A DNA stretch of 56,362 nt from Caldilineaceae bacterium. Lineage in GTDB: Bacteria; Chloroflexota; Anaerolineae; Caldilineales; Caldilineaceae. Below, piece after piece: positions 1 through 8,567 of the stretch. Position numbers and translations under genes: made by a program. The notes beneath the pieces are model-generated. The model saw nothing but the letters and a program-made list of their open reading frames with translations, was not told the origin of the DNA and ran no database searches. The DNA lies in assembly GCA_022842065.1 (NCBI GenBank), contig JALHQH010000056.1:24868-81229 (forward strand), given 5' to 3'. The stretch's first letter is position 1. Each line of letters opens with the position of its first letter.

Positions 1-98
1 GCTCTGGCTTCGACAAGCTCAGCCTCCGCTCTCCACATCATGACCAACCGACATCGTGACCAACCGACAAAACAACCAACAGACCACGCGACTAAACC

Positions 99-839
99 AT
101 GATCCGTCTGCACATTATCAATGGCAACACCTTTGCGGCCATGACCGCCAACATCGACGCCCAAGCCCGTGCTGCCGCCCGCCCCGATACACTGATCCGC
201 ACGACCCAACCGGCGGCTGGTCCCCTGACCATTGAAACTTATTACGACGAGTATCTTGCCATCCCACATATCCTGGCCGAGCTGATCCAGAATGAAGCCG
301 AGAGTGATGCCTTTATCCTCGCCTGCTGGGGTGATCCCGGGATTGAAGCAGCGCGCGAGATCACGCGCAAGCCAGTGATCGGGATTGCCGAGGCGAGCCT
401 CTATGTGGCGAATAGTTTAGGGGCTAAATTTGGGGTGGTCAGCACCCTCAAGCGTACGCAACATATGGTGGAAAAGACGATTGAAAAGGTGGGGCTGAGC
501 AGCCGCTGCGCGCTGGCACTTTGCACGGATTTGCCCGTTGCCGCCACGGAAGAGGATCGCGACCACACGGTCAACGTGCTCGAAGCAGGTGGCCGCCAGG
601 TGATCGCCGCCGGGGCCGAGGTGATCGTGCTGGGCTGCGCCGGGATGAGCGGGCTCGATCAACAGTTGGCGGCACGGCTAGGCGTCCCGGTGATCGACGC
701 GGTGGCCGCCGCCGTCGTCTGGGCCGAAGCACTGGTCCAACTGGGTGTGCAAACCAGCAAAGCCATGACCTACCGCGCCCCCGAACTCAAACCAATCGTC
801 GGCTACCCAGACTTTATGCAGCCGGGCAACTTGCGGTAG
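99..839 (+). CDS. Asp/Glu/hydantoin racemase family protein
   Basis: This 246-residue protein fits the aspartate/glutamate/hydantoin racemase superfamily, which interconverts stereoisomers using two catalytic cysteines. Both are visible: Cys76 in FILACWGDPG and Cys180 in VLGCAGM, at the spacing expected for hydantoin racemases. The length is normal for the family. A dihydropyrimidinase/hydantoinase gene follows 133 bp downstream on the same strand. The pair suggests that 5-substituted hydantoins or dihydropyrimidines are racemised and ring-opened in the cytoplasm. No carbamoylase is visible; it could lie upstream of the window edge. The start has no strong Shine-Dalgarno sequence. Other racemase-superfamily activities (allantoin racemase, maleate isomerase) cannot be excluded. 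Confidence 0.85.
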   Translation: MIRLHIINGNTFAAMTANIDAQARAAARPDTLIRTTQPAAGPLTIETYYDEYLAIPHILAELIQNEAESDAFILACWGDPGIEAAREITRKPVIGIAEASLYVANSLGAKFGVVSTLKRTQHMVEKTIEKVGLSSRCALALCTDLPVAATEEDRDHTVNVLEAGGRQVIAAGAEVIVLGCAGMSGLDQQLAARLGVPVIDAVAAAVVWAEALVQLGVQTSKAMTYRAPELKPIVGYPDFMQPGNLR

Positions 840-909
840 AATAGAGCCAACAACAACTACAACAACGGATTCAGAAAGTAACGGATTTCCCTCCCGTTAA
901 CTCCTGTCT

Positions 910-957
910 ACCGATATGCCGATTTACCTGTCTACTGATTTACTTATCTACTAGTTT
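910..957. repeat. Degenerate octamer tandem array
   Basis: About six consecutive 8-nt units (TACCGATA, TGCCGATT, TACCTGTC, TACTGATT, TACTTATC, TACTAGTT) fill the spacer just upstream of the hydantoinase gene. They match the octamers of the arrays at 9270-9357 and 31853-31985. Unlike those copies, this one has no facing inverted arm. Confidence 0.6.
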
Positions 958-972
958 CCTACCCACACACCT

Positions 973-2370
973 ATGAAAACACTTATTAAGAACGGAACGA
1001 TGGTTACGGCGGCTGATGAATATAAGGCTGATCTGTTGATTGATGGAGCCACGATCAGTCTGATTGGGGCCAAGCTTGACGCGAGCTTGGCGGATAAGGT
1101 GATCGACGCCACGGGGCTTTATGTGTTGCCCGGCGGTGTTGATGTCCATACCCATCTCGATATGCCCTGGCGCGGGGTGCGCACGATCGATGATTTTTAC
1201 ACTGGGCAGCGCGCTGCGCTCTTTGGTGGCACCACCACCCATGTCGACTTTTCAGTGCAAAGTAAGGGCGGCACGTTGACCCAAGCGGTCGCCGACTGGT
1301 CAGCCAATGCCAAGGACAAGGCGGTCTGCGACTATGGTTTTCATGTCGCGATTACGGATCTGACCGACGCAGTCATGGCCGAGATTGCCGAACTGCCCAA
1401 GATCGGTGTGACAAGCATTAAAATGTTTATGGCCTACAAGGATTCGTTGCAGGTCGATGATCTCACCCTTTTTAAAAGCTTCCAGGTGGCCAAACAGAGC
1501 GGCGTGCTCTCCCTGGTCCACGCTGAAAATGGCGATGCGATTGAAGTGTTGATCGCCGAAGCGCTGGCCGCCGGGCAGACGGCGCCGATCTATCACGCCT
1601 TGACCCGCCCGCCGGAACTGGAAGCCGAAGCCACCGGGCGCGCGATCTGGCTGGCCAAGGTGGCCGGCAACGCACCCCTCTTTGTCGTCCACTGCACCTG
1701 TGCCGATGCGTTGGCCGCGGTCAGTGCCGCCCGCGCACGGGGGCAAGCGGTTTATGCCGAGACCTGTACCCAATATCTCTTCCTCACCAAAGATGATCTG
1801 TTGGGCACGGCGGAAGATGAATTTAATGGGGCCAAGTTTGTTTGTTCGCCGCCGTTGCGCGAAGTCAGCGATCAGGTCGCGCTCTGGCGTGGGCTGGCGA
1901 CGGGTGATCTCTCCTCAGTCAGCACCGATCATTGCCCGTGGGGGTATGCCGAGCAGAAGATGTTGGGGCGGGCCAGTTTTGCCCAGATTCCGAATGGCGC
2001 ACCGGGGATCGAGGACCGCCTTTACATGCTCTGGGAAGCGGGCGTCAAGGCGGGACGTATGACCCCCAGTCACTTTGTCAACCTGGTCGCCACCAATCCG
2101 GCCAAACTCTTTGGTCTCTATCCCAAAAAGGGCACCATCGCCGTAGGCAGCGATGCCGACCTGGTGCTTTGGGATGGCGAGGCCGAACATACGGTCAGCG
2201 CCGCCACCCATCACAGCGCGATCGACTATAACCTCTTTGAAGGGTACACGGTGCGCGGCAAAGCGGTCAAAGTGCTGCTGCGCGGTAACGTTGTCATCGA
2301 CGGCGATGAACTGCTCGCTCAACCGGGCAGCGGGCAGTTTATTCATCGCGGGACGCCGCTGTTGTTGTAA
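973..2370 (+). CDS. hydA: Dihydropyrimidinase / D-hydantoinase
   Basis: This 465-residue protein of the cyclic amidohydrolase superfamily hydrolyses the ring of dihydropyrimidines or 5-substituted hydantoins to N-carbamoyl amino acids. The binuclear metal site is complete: His59 and His61 in GGVDVHTHLD, the lysine that becomes carboxylated (Lys150 in TSIKMFMAYK), His183 in LVHAENGD, His240 in FVVHCTC and Asp319 in STDHCPWG. The length and the C-terminal beta-sandwich tail (GSDADLVLWD) are typical. It sits downstream of the racemase gene, as expected for a hydantoin-utilisation or pyrimidine-degradation unit. Dihydropyrimidinase and D-hydantoinase cannot be told apart from sequence alone. Confidence 0.92.
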   Translation: MKTLIKNGTMVTAADEYKADLLIDGATISLIGAKLDASLADKVIDATGLYVLPGGVDVHTHLDMPWRGVRTIDDFYTGQRAALFGGTTTHVDFSVQSKGGTLTQAVADWSANAKDKAVCDYGFHVAITDLTDAVMAEIAELPKIGVTSIKMFMAYKDSLQVDDLTLFKSFQVAKQSGVLSLVHAENGDAIEVLIAEALAAGQTAPIYHALTRPPELEAEATGRAIWLAKVAGNAPLFVVHCTCADALAAVSAARARGQAVYAETCTQYLFLTKDDLLGTAEDEFNGAKFVCSPPLREVSDQVALWRGLATGDLSSVSTDHCPWGYAEQKMLGRASFAQIPNGAPGIEDRLYMLWEAGVKAGRMTPSHFVNLVATNPAKLFGLYPKKGTIAVGSDADLVLWDGEAEHTVSAATHHSAIDYNLFEGYTVRGKAVKVLLRGNVVIDGDELLAQPGSGQFIHRGTPLLL

Positions 2371-2372
2371 GT

Positions 2373-2444
2373 GTGTAAAACGTGATGCGTAAAACGTGAA
2401 TTCGTCGCCGACGTATCACGTTTTACGCATCACGTTTTACGTTT
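2373..2444. repeat. Inverted heptamer-array hairpin
   Basis: The segment reads as 7-nt units (GTAAAAC, GTGATGC, GTAAAAC, GTG...) followed by a short spacer and their reverse complements (ATCACGTTTTACGCATCACG...). It can form a long imperfect hairpin directly after the hydantoinase stop codon. It belongs to the same family as the large array at 35343-35628. Confidence 0.8.
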
Positions 2445-2557
2445 TGCCCACTCCTCTCACCTAACTTTTCCCTCCGCTTTTCCCTTCTCGTGCGCTTCAA
2501 ATTATGTTAGAATAAACCGTAGCTTGTTCTTGGCGCGCTGAAAGTGAGAAGCAACTG

Positions 2558-3882
2558 ATGAACCGCTCAATCAAAATACCCTATGCTGTCCGTGATTTTT
2601 ATGCACTGATTACGGAAGGCTATTATTATTTAGATCGAACAGATCGCATCCCATTACTGGAGACACTTGGCAAGGAATTGCTCTTCCTCCGCCCGCGCCG
2701 TTTTGGCAAAAGCCTCTGGCTCTCTACCCTGATGAACTATTATGATGTTGCCAAGGCTGACGATTTTGATCGTCTCTTTGGTAAATTGGCGATTGGGCAG
2801 CAGCCCACACCACTGCACAATCAATATTGGGTAATGAAGTGGGATTTTTCAGAAGTGCTCTCCTATGGCACGATTGAGCAGATTGAAGCTTCCCTGCATG
2901 ATCAGATTAATGGCTCGATTGAACAATTTATCGCCCGTTATCAAGGCGCCTTTCAGTATCCGATCACCCTCCACGATAGTGCGCTGCGATCGTTCAAGTC
3001 GGTTTTGGCGGCTGTCCAGACCACGCCCTACAAGCTCTATCTCTTTATTGATGAGTATGATAACTTTGCCAATGAAGTCATGATGGCACCCAGAGGGTTC
3101 CCGCAGGGGGATAACCGGCAGCGCTACAGTGCGTTGGTGCAAGGCGAAGGGATGTTCAAGACTTTCTTCAAGAATATCAAGAGTGCTGGCGCGGGGGAGG
3201 GGCTGGACCGGGTTTTTATGACCGGTGTTTCACCGATTGTGCTGAGTGATGTGAGCAGCGGGGCCAATGTGACCAAGCATGTGACCTGGCACCCCTACCT
3301 TAGCGATCTCTGTGGCTTTCACCAGGAAGAAGTGCGGCGCATGGTCGATCTGATCAGCGCCGATTGTGCGTTACCGGCGGCCAAAGCCGCTGAAGCGATG
3401 GAGAGATCGCACCGCTCTGCGCCTTTGTCGAAGAACACTATTTCCCGCTCTACGACAATCGTGACTACAAAGGTTTTAACGAGCTGACTCTGAAAACCCT
3501 CTTCCTGGCCCTGCTTCATCACACCAACCTCTACATTATGGATTCAGAGCCGGCCTTGGGACGCACCTATGCGGATCTCACCATGATCATCCGCCCCGAA
3601 ATGCGCCACTACAGTGTCTATGACCTGCTGCTTGAGTTCAAATATGTCGCGTTGAATGAGGTGCGGATGGGTGAGAAAAAGCTGAATGGGCAAGAAGTAC
3701 AGGGGCTGAGCCAGGCCGAAGTGGCTACACTCCCTGCTGTGCAACAGAAATTGGCCGAGGCGAAGATCCAACTGCAAGGCTATCAACAAAAACTACAGCA
3801 GAAATATGGGGCAGCGCTAAAGTTGCGCACTTATGCTGTAGTCAGTGTTGGGTTGGAACGGCTGGTGTGGGTTGCCGTTTAA
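2558..3882 (+). pseudogene. Decayed AAA-ATPase-like / PD-(D/E)XK nuclease family protein
   Basis: The 5' part encodes the N-terminus of the predicted AAA-ATPase family with a C-terminal PD-(D/E)XK nuclease-like domain. A P-loop-like RPRRFGKS is visible at about residues 46-53, and LFIDEYDNFAN follows as a Walker-B-like segment. The frame is lost near 3395-3415. After AAEAMERS it changes from frame 2 to frame 1, where IAPLCAFVEEHYFPLYDNRDYKG... continues the conserved C-terminal half through LLEFKYVALNE to the stop at 3882. In intact relatives a stretch of roughly 150 residues separates these blocks. The gene therefore appears to carry an internal deletion as well as a frame change. The family is often multicopy and its function is unknown. 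Confidence 0.8.
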
Positions 3883-3894
3883 CTTCGGCGCACC

Positions 3895-4155
3895 GTGCGT
3901 TCCGGGGACGGCCCAGGAAAAATTTGGGGTTCAATGGGATCTTAGGGGGTTGACAACCCGCCCCGCCGTCAACGCGCCCAGTAGGCACCCGGGCTACCCA
4001 ACAACGCCGGGTAAACCCGGCTCCCTTAGCTGGGTTTACCCGGCGTTGTTGGGTAGCCCTGCGGCTTTAGCCCAGGGCGATCTTGTCAACCCCCTAAGAT
4101 CCCGCTGAGCCAAATTTGGTTAACCCGATCTTAAGGGGCCGTCCCCGGAACGCAC
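3895..4155. repeat. Triple-nested inverted repeat, 261 bp
   Basis: Three perfect inverted-repeat pairs sit one inside another. The outer pair is 3895-3914 with 4136-4155 (20 bp, GTGCGTTCCGGGGACGGCCC and its complement). The middle pair is 3936-3956 with 4083-4103 (21 bp). The inner pair is 3991-4018 with 4032-4059 (28 bp). The structure occupies the space between the convergent pseudogene and SDR gene, so it could act as a bidirectional terminator or be a non-autonomous mobile element. No clear target-site duplication was found. Confidence 0.85.
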
Positions 4156-4168
4156 TCTATAGATGTTA

Positions 4169-4936
4169 CTACACTGCCGTAAAGCCACCATCCACACACA
4201 AGACCTGGCCGGTCACCATGCGCGCGGCAGGCGAGGCGAGGTAGATCACCGCCCCGGCGATCTCTTCCGGCTCGGCCAGGCGCCCCATCGGCACCTTTTC
4301 TAGATTTTTGGCGAAGGCAGGATTTTTGACGGCTGCTTCTAACATCGGCGTGCGTGTAAAGGTGGGGGCGACGGCGTTGATCGTGATCTTGTTGGCCGCC
4401 CATTCGCCGGCCAGCGAGCGGGTGAACTGCCCGACTGCACCCTTGGACGCCGCATAGGGTGTGCGTAACGGCCCACCGACGACCCCAACCTGCGAACTGA
4501 TCGTAATGATGCTGCCTTCCGTGCCCGCCTCGATCATCTTGCGCGCCACCGCTGTTGACATGAAGAAGGCACCCTTGAAGTTGACATCCGAGATATAGTC
4601 GAACTCGGCCTCGGTGTAATCAAGCGCCGGTTTGGGGGTGTTGTACCCCGCATTGTTGACCAGCGAATCGATGCGGCCAAAGGCGGCCATCACCTGGTCG
4701 ACAAAGCTGTTAATGCTCTCCACCTTGGAGACATCCAGCGCCCACGCCTCCACCTTGCGCCCCATCGCCCGACACTCCGCAACGACCTCGGCACAATCCT
4801 CGACATTCCGATTGCCCAGGGCCAGATCCGCACCCCATTCGGCTGCCGACAGGGCGATGGCCTTGCCAATCCCCTTGCTCGCCCCGGTGACAATCATCAC
4901 CTTACCGCTCAGGTCAAAATTTACACGCTTGCTCAT
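4169..4936 (-). CDS. SDR family NAD(P)-dependent oxidoreductase
   Basis: This 255-residue classical short-chain dehydrogenase has a Rossmann fold. The cofactor motif is TGASKGIG (about residues 17-24), the structural motif NNAG is at 94-97, and the catalytic Ser147/148, Tyr161 and Lys165 lie in ISSQVG and YAASK. The C-terminal sequence (GRLAEPEEIAGAVIYLASPAARMVTGQVLCVDGG) resembles gluconate 5-dehydrogenase or 3-oxoacyl-ACP reductase-like sugar and alcohol dehydrogenases. I chose the ATG at 4936 because AAAGGAG lies just upstream of it; an in-frame start 14 codons earlier lacks a ribosome site. Upstream on the same strand is a Gfo/Idh/MocA gene, which suggests a polyol or sugar-acid role. The substrate cannot be read from sequence. 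Confidence 0.92.
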   Translation of the reverse strand: MSKRVNFDLSGKVMIVTGASKGIGKAIALSAAEWGADLALGNRNVEDCAEVVAECRAMGRKVEAWALDVSKVESINSFVDQVMAAFGRIDSLVNNAGYNTPKPALDYTEAEFDYISDVNFKGAFFMSTAVARKMIEAGTEGSIITISSQVGVVGGPLRTPYAASKGAVGQFTRSLAGEWAANKITINAVAPTFTRTPMLEAAVKNPAFAKNLEKVPMGRLAEPEEIAGAVIYLASPAARMVTGQVLCVDGGFTAV

Positions 4937-5072
4937 GGTTGCTCCTTTGTTTGCTTTGTTGCTCTGTTGCAAATGCACCCAGCGGGTTCCCGATTCACCT
5001 ACTGGTATGACAAAATCCGTTGGTGGAAGTTAAGAAAATAGTTGGGTAAAACGCTAACCCCCTCCTAACCTC

Positions 5073-5128
5073 CCCCTGTTAAGGGGAGGAACAGTCACCC
5101 CGGCAACTGTTCCTCCCCTTAACAGGGG
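5073..5128. repeat. Inverted repeat, CCCCTGTTAAGGGGAGG family
   Basis: Perfect 23-bp arms (5073-5095 and 5106-5128) surround a 10-nt loop. A diverged relative with the same arms lies at 13591-13646. The right arm directly abuts the left target duplication of the MITE-like element at 5140. Confidence 0.75.
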
Positions 5129-5139
5129 AGGGCTGGGGT

Positions 5140-5287
5140 CAATGCCATTAAGGTAAGCGACCTCACCCCTGGGGTCCCTTTGGGAACCTCTCCAACTTGG
5201 AGAGGGGAGATGCAGTTCCCCCTCCCCGCGCCGGAGTGGGGTTCCGGGGGTGAGGTAGAGCGGCCCTCCCTTAACTTAATGGCAGTG
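5140..5287. mobile_element. MITE-like element with 11-bp direct repeats
   Basis: The element starts CAATGCCATTAAGGTAAG and ends CTTAACTTAATGGCAGTG, so it has imperfect terminal inverted repeats of the CACTGCCATTAAGTTAAG type. It is flanked by perfect 11-bp direct repeats AGGGCTGGGGT (5129-5139 and 5288-5298), consistent with a target-site duplication. The interior is related to the element at 36519-36676: both contain AGGTAAGCGACCTCACCCC and a segment with CCCTTTGGGAACC. It has no coding capacity, so any transposase must act in trans. Confidence 0.8.
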
Positions 5288-5383
5288 AGGGCTGGGGTGG
5301 GGTCCTTTTGCCGAACTTAATTCTTAATCTTCATTAACGGGTTTTGCCTATCAGGCACGTATTTCAATGCGTGCCTTGCGTCC

Positions 5384-6427
5384 CTACTGTGTCTGTTCCA
5401 CCTTGACGACACTCTTCGTTTCTGCTGCTTGGTAAATGGCTTCGACCACAGCCATCGTCCCCAGGTTGTCGCGTCCGGAGGTAATCGGCTCTTTGCCGTC
5501 CCGGATCGATTCGAGAAAGTGGCGTACCTCCGCATTGACCGAATCGCTGTAGGGATAGGAAGGGATCTCCAACTTGGTCAAGCCGCCGCTGTATTCGGGA
5601 ATTTCGGTACTGTAGATGTACCAGCCCAACACATTGTGGATCACCCCTTTGTCCCCATAAAAGACGGTGAGTTCGTGGGTCATCGTCGGAATCGGCGTTT
5701 TATAGGCGCCAAAGAGATAGAATGCTTCGCCAATGATGCCACTGGCAAAGGTCATCAGGATGGCGACAATATCCTCGTTGCCCCCCGGCTGATAGCCCGG
5801 ATTCAACCCCGTATAGCCTTGAAAGGCCGCCACCTCGGTGATCTCGCCGAAGAAATGGCGCATGAGGTCAATCTTGTGGACCGCGGTCTGCGCCACCATG
5901 CCGCCGCCGGAAAGCGACTTGTCAAAGATCCAACTGTCGGGGGGATACATGTGTTTGACAAATTGGTTGCAGTCGAAACGCAGCGCGACAATCCGGCCAA
6001 TCGCGTCGCGATCCAACAGTTCTTTAATTTTAACATGTTCGGGCTGAAAGCGTTGATTTTGGCCGACCATCAATGTCGTGCCAGCGACTGCGGCGGCTGC
6101 CACCATTTGGCGACTCTCGGCCAGGTTCATCCCCATCGGCTTTTCGACTAGCACATGTTTGCCGGCTTTGGCCGCGGCGAGGGTAATCTCAGCATGTTGA
6201 TAAGGGGGCATACAGATCGAGATGGCGTCGACATCGGCGCGTTCAATGACATCTTGCCAGCGTGCGGTGACAGCGGCCCCAAAGGGGGCGGCCATCTTTT
6301 GCGCGAGTTCAACGCTATATTCATCACAACAGACGACCACCTGGGCCAGGTCGCCCGCCGTCTGGTAACCAAGGGCATGCAGGCGCGCAATTTTGCCACA
6401 GCCTAGAATCCCGACACGAATACTCAT
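5384..6427 (-). CDS. Gfo/Idh/MocA family oxidoreductase
   Basis: This 347-residue NAD(P)-dependent sugar or inositol oxidoreductase has an N-terminal Rossmann domain with GILGCGKIA near residue 7 and the family signature VEKPMGMNL at about residue 97. It ends in the usual alpha/beta substrate domain with a conserved GGGM...HKIDLMRHF segment carrying the catalytic-region histidine. I chose the ATG at 6427 because GGAG precedes it by a few bases (GCAAGGAGCACCT-ATG) and the Rossmann strand starts at once. The longer reading frame to 6670 adds an 81-residue tail with no homology features. The SDR gene follows on the same strand with a repeat-filled gap between them. Confidence 0.9.
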   Translation of the reverse strand: MSIRVGILGCGKIARLHALGYQTAGDLAQVVVCCDEYSVELAQKMAAPFGAAVTARWQDVIERADVDAISICMPPYQHAEITLAAAKAGKHVLVEKPMGMNLAESRQMVAAAAVAGTTLMVGQNQRFQPEHVKIKELLDRDAIGRIVALRFDCNQFVKHMYPPDSWIFDKSLSGGGMVAQTAVHKIDLMRHFFGEITEVAAFQGYTGLNPGYQPGGNEDIVAILMTFASGIIGEAFYLFGAYKTPIPTMTHELTVFYGDKGVIHNVLGWYIYSTEIPEYSGGLTKLEIPSYPYSDSVNAEVRHFLESIRDGKEPITSGRDNLGTMAVVEAIYQAAETKSVVKVEQTQ

Positions 6428-6907
6428 AGGTGCTCCTTGCACATAAAACTGGTTGAAATAGGCGAACAGATCGTAGATCAGGATGGACGAAATGGCAAAG
6501 CGCTTTTTTCGGCAAAATGGCGGATCCAAGCGCGGTGTCGCGGGGTGTAGGATGGAGTAACACTTGCTGCTTAAGGAAAAGGGTGTAAGGTTGACAGCAA
6601 TGCGTAATACTTTTAACACAGAATGTGTGCGACAATTGTTAAGGCAAGTCACCCTTTCAACGTCGCGCATGAATTAGCTGGGAACTGCATAGCGCAAATT
6701 CAACGTTTACTTAGTAGCTAACATTTTACCCGTGTCGCCAATGCTAAATCATAACAACCGCCCGTATCAGCAACACTGCCGTCGGAAATTTGAGGCGCGA
6801 CCATTTTTTACGTACAATTATCCTCTGCTGCGTAGCCACTCTCATCGCTGCTAGCGCAAAGGCTGAGGACGCTTTGTTCCTGCGGTCATGGACATTTGAA
6901 GATTTAG
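6428..6907. other. Intergenic region between divergent genes
   Basis: About 480 bp separate the start of the leftward Gfo/Idh/MocA gene from the rightward HD-domain gene. No convincing open frame, repeat or RNA gene is visible. It should hold promoters for both genes, but I could not assign a clear -35/-10 pair. Confidence 0.4.
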
Positions 6908-7585
6908 ATGCCTATGTATTTACGTCATACTTGTACCAAAAAACTACTCGATGAGCTGGTCACCGATACGCAGATCAATACCCTGCTGACCCGCCTGCGT
7001 GAGCACCATGAAGAGAGTTATGCCCACAGCTGTCGGGTCTGCCTCTTAAGTCTGGATTTGGGGATTCAGCACCGGCTTTCTCCTTCTGATCTCTGGTATT
7101 TGGGGCGCGCCAGTCTGCTCCATGATATCGGTAAATTGGAGATCCCATGTGAATTGCTGACCAAGCCGGCGGCCTTGACCCCTCAGGAAGTAAATGTGAT
7201 GCGCCAACATGTGCGTCTGGGCTTTTGGACGATTCAGGCCATGGAGCGTGATCTGCCGGCTTATGATATTGTCAAACGAGTCGCCGTTGCCCATCACGAA
7301 TTTACGACCAATCCCTACCCACGCAGCGGCCGCGATCGGCGTCATCTGTCCCGTTTACCGCAAGAACGGCGTACGGTCGAGCAGAATATCTATTATCTCT
7401 CCCAAATTGTGGCGATTGCCGATATGACCGATGCGCTGCGCCATGCCCGAGCCTACAAAAGTGATTTTGCCAAAGAAGATATTGAATACATTTTGCGGCG
7501 CGAATTTCAAGGTGATCCCTCCCTGATCGATCAGGCCATGTGGCGTGTAACCGAGCACGCCCGCCAGGTCAGTGATTACTTTTGA
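6908..7585 (+). CDS. HD-GYP-like HD-domain phosphohydrolase
   Basis: This 225-residue protein is a compact HD-family metal-dependent phosphohydrolase. It has the helix pattern of HD-GYP domains, which hydrolyse cyclic di-GMP. Visible motifs are His40 in SYAHS, His72-Asp73 in LLHDIGKLEIP, His101 in MRQHVRLG and His129-His130-Glu131 in VAHHEFTTNPYP. The usual HHExxxGxGYP loop is changed to HHEFTTNPYP and is followed by a basic RSGRDRRH stretch, so activity on c-di-GMP is uncertain. No sensor or receiver domain is attached. The ATGCCTATG at the 5' end gives two possible starts two codons apart, and neither has a strong ribosome site. Confidence 0.8.
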   Translation: MPMYLRHTCTKKLLDELVTDTQINTLLTRLREHHEESYAHSCRVCLLSLDLGIQHRLSPSDLWYLGRASLLHDIGKLEIPCELLTKPAALTPQEVNVMRQHVRLGFWTIQAMERDLPAYDIVKRVAVAHHEFTTNPYPRSGRDRRHLSRLPQERRTVEQNIYYLSQIVAIADMTDALRHARAYKSDFAKEDIEYILRREFQGDPSLIDQAMWRVTEHARQVSDYF

Positions 7586-7651
7586 GCGGTGCCGGTCCGG
7601 CGATCACGAAAAGGCGCAGCCGTCAACGCGACCACTGCGCCTCTCAACTGC

Positions 7652-7843
7652 TCAAGCAAAAAGCCCTTGCCCCTTGTTGCCTTCACCCGGTGGCTGATCG
7701 CGAATACCTTGTAACCGTTCCAGGTTGGTGACACGCTGCCCAAGCTGTTGCAAATGCAACATGATCTGCCCAATCGCCTGCTCCTGCGTAATTTCGACGT
7801 GCTCCCACATTTTGATGATTTGGCTGATGTCGTAGGTGTTCAC
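7652..7843 (-). CDS. Small helical protein of unknown function
   Basis: This 63-residue frame starts at GTG 7843, preceded by AGGAG at good spacing (GTCAGGAGTAACGCCA-GTG). The N-terminal two thirds looks like an amphipathic helix or short coiled coil (DISQIIKMWEHVEITQEQAIGQ, then LQQLGQRVTNLE). I do not recognise the family. It lies upstream of no other leftward gene in an operon and near a regulator and a toxin-antitoxin remnant. An overlapping frame at 7576-7773 has no ribosome site and was left out. Confidence 0.45.
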   Translation of the reverse strand: MNTYDISQIIKMWEHVEITQEQAIGQIMLHLQQLGQRVTNLERLQGIRDQPPGEGNKGQGLFA

Positions 7844-7999
7844 TGGCGTTACTCCTGACTTTATGTGTGGCTGTTTTTTTGAAGCATTATATACGCTTGC
7901 GTATTAAAATATATACGCGTTCGAATAATTTGTCAACCAGTGAATCTAAAAAAACTGGCCGCAAAGCCAGCCAAAATTCCTTCAGGGATTACGCCGCAA

Positions 8000-8503
8000 T
8001 TACGTGGTTTGCTCCTCCCCCTCTACCCGATAGCGAAAACCTGCTTGCTCGGCGACCATCGTCAATAGTTTAGAGCTGGAACGCCGTGGGCCATAGGCCC
8101 CCGTTTCCCACTCACTCACGGTCGGTTGGCGCACGCCCAACTCCTGCGCAAATTCTGCTTGCGTCAGTCCCATATGCTGACGTAACGCTTTCACCAACTG
8201 CGCATCCCACAAGATGATGTTGCCCTTGCGCGCCACTTGATAGATCTGCGCGATTTTGCGAAAGGTAATCTGTCCCCCCGCCAAATCGATCGCGACGGCC
8301 TGGTAGCCGACACCCAGCCATGCCGTGGCCTGCACGGCCCCACTGCGTCGATTGCTCCACCACGCCCGCTGCTGCCGCGCCGAGGCCGGTAACCGCTCCC
8401 CGATTAGCTGTTCGATTCCATCAATCGTCAGCGTCACCTCATTTTGCCCCTGGTGACGCAGATACTCTTGCAGCGGTTGATACTTGCTATGCGGCGTTGA
8501 CAT
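8000..8503 (-). CDS. DUF7662-like domain fused to an XRE-type HTH
   Basis: This 167-residue protein has two parts. Residues about 5-80 (YQPLQEYLRHQG...LTIDGIEQLIGERLPASARQQRAWWSN...AWLGVGY) match the DUF7662 pattern often found near restriction or defence genes. Residues about 105-165 form a Cro/C1-type helix-turn-helix (LRQHMGLTQAEFAQELGVRQPTVSEWETG), so it probably binds DNA. I placed the start at ATG 8503; a TTG codon lies immediately before it and neither has a clear ribosome site. It precedes, on the same strand side, a toxin-antitoxin remnant. A regulatory function is inferred from the HTH only. Confidence 0.75.
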   Translation of the reverse strand: MSTPHSKYQPLQEYLRHQGQNEVTLTIDGIEQLIGERLPASARQQRAWWSNRRSGAVQATAWLGVGYQAVAIDLAGGQITFRKIAQIYQVARKGNIILWDAQLVKALRQHMGLTQAEFAQELGVRQPTVSEWETGAYGPRRSSSKLLTMVAEQAGFRYRVEGEEQTT

Positions 8504-8567
8504 CAATAGTTAGCTGCTACCCTGTTTGTCTGTCTGGCTGAGAATTGGCACTTAGCGCTTGGCGCTT

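Noticed and set aside
3845..4108. 87-residue frame across the nested inverted repeat
   Set aside because: It is the translation of palindromic DNA with no start signal or conserved pattern.
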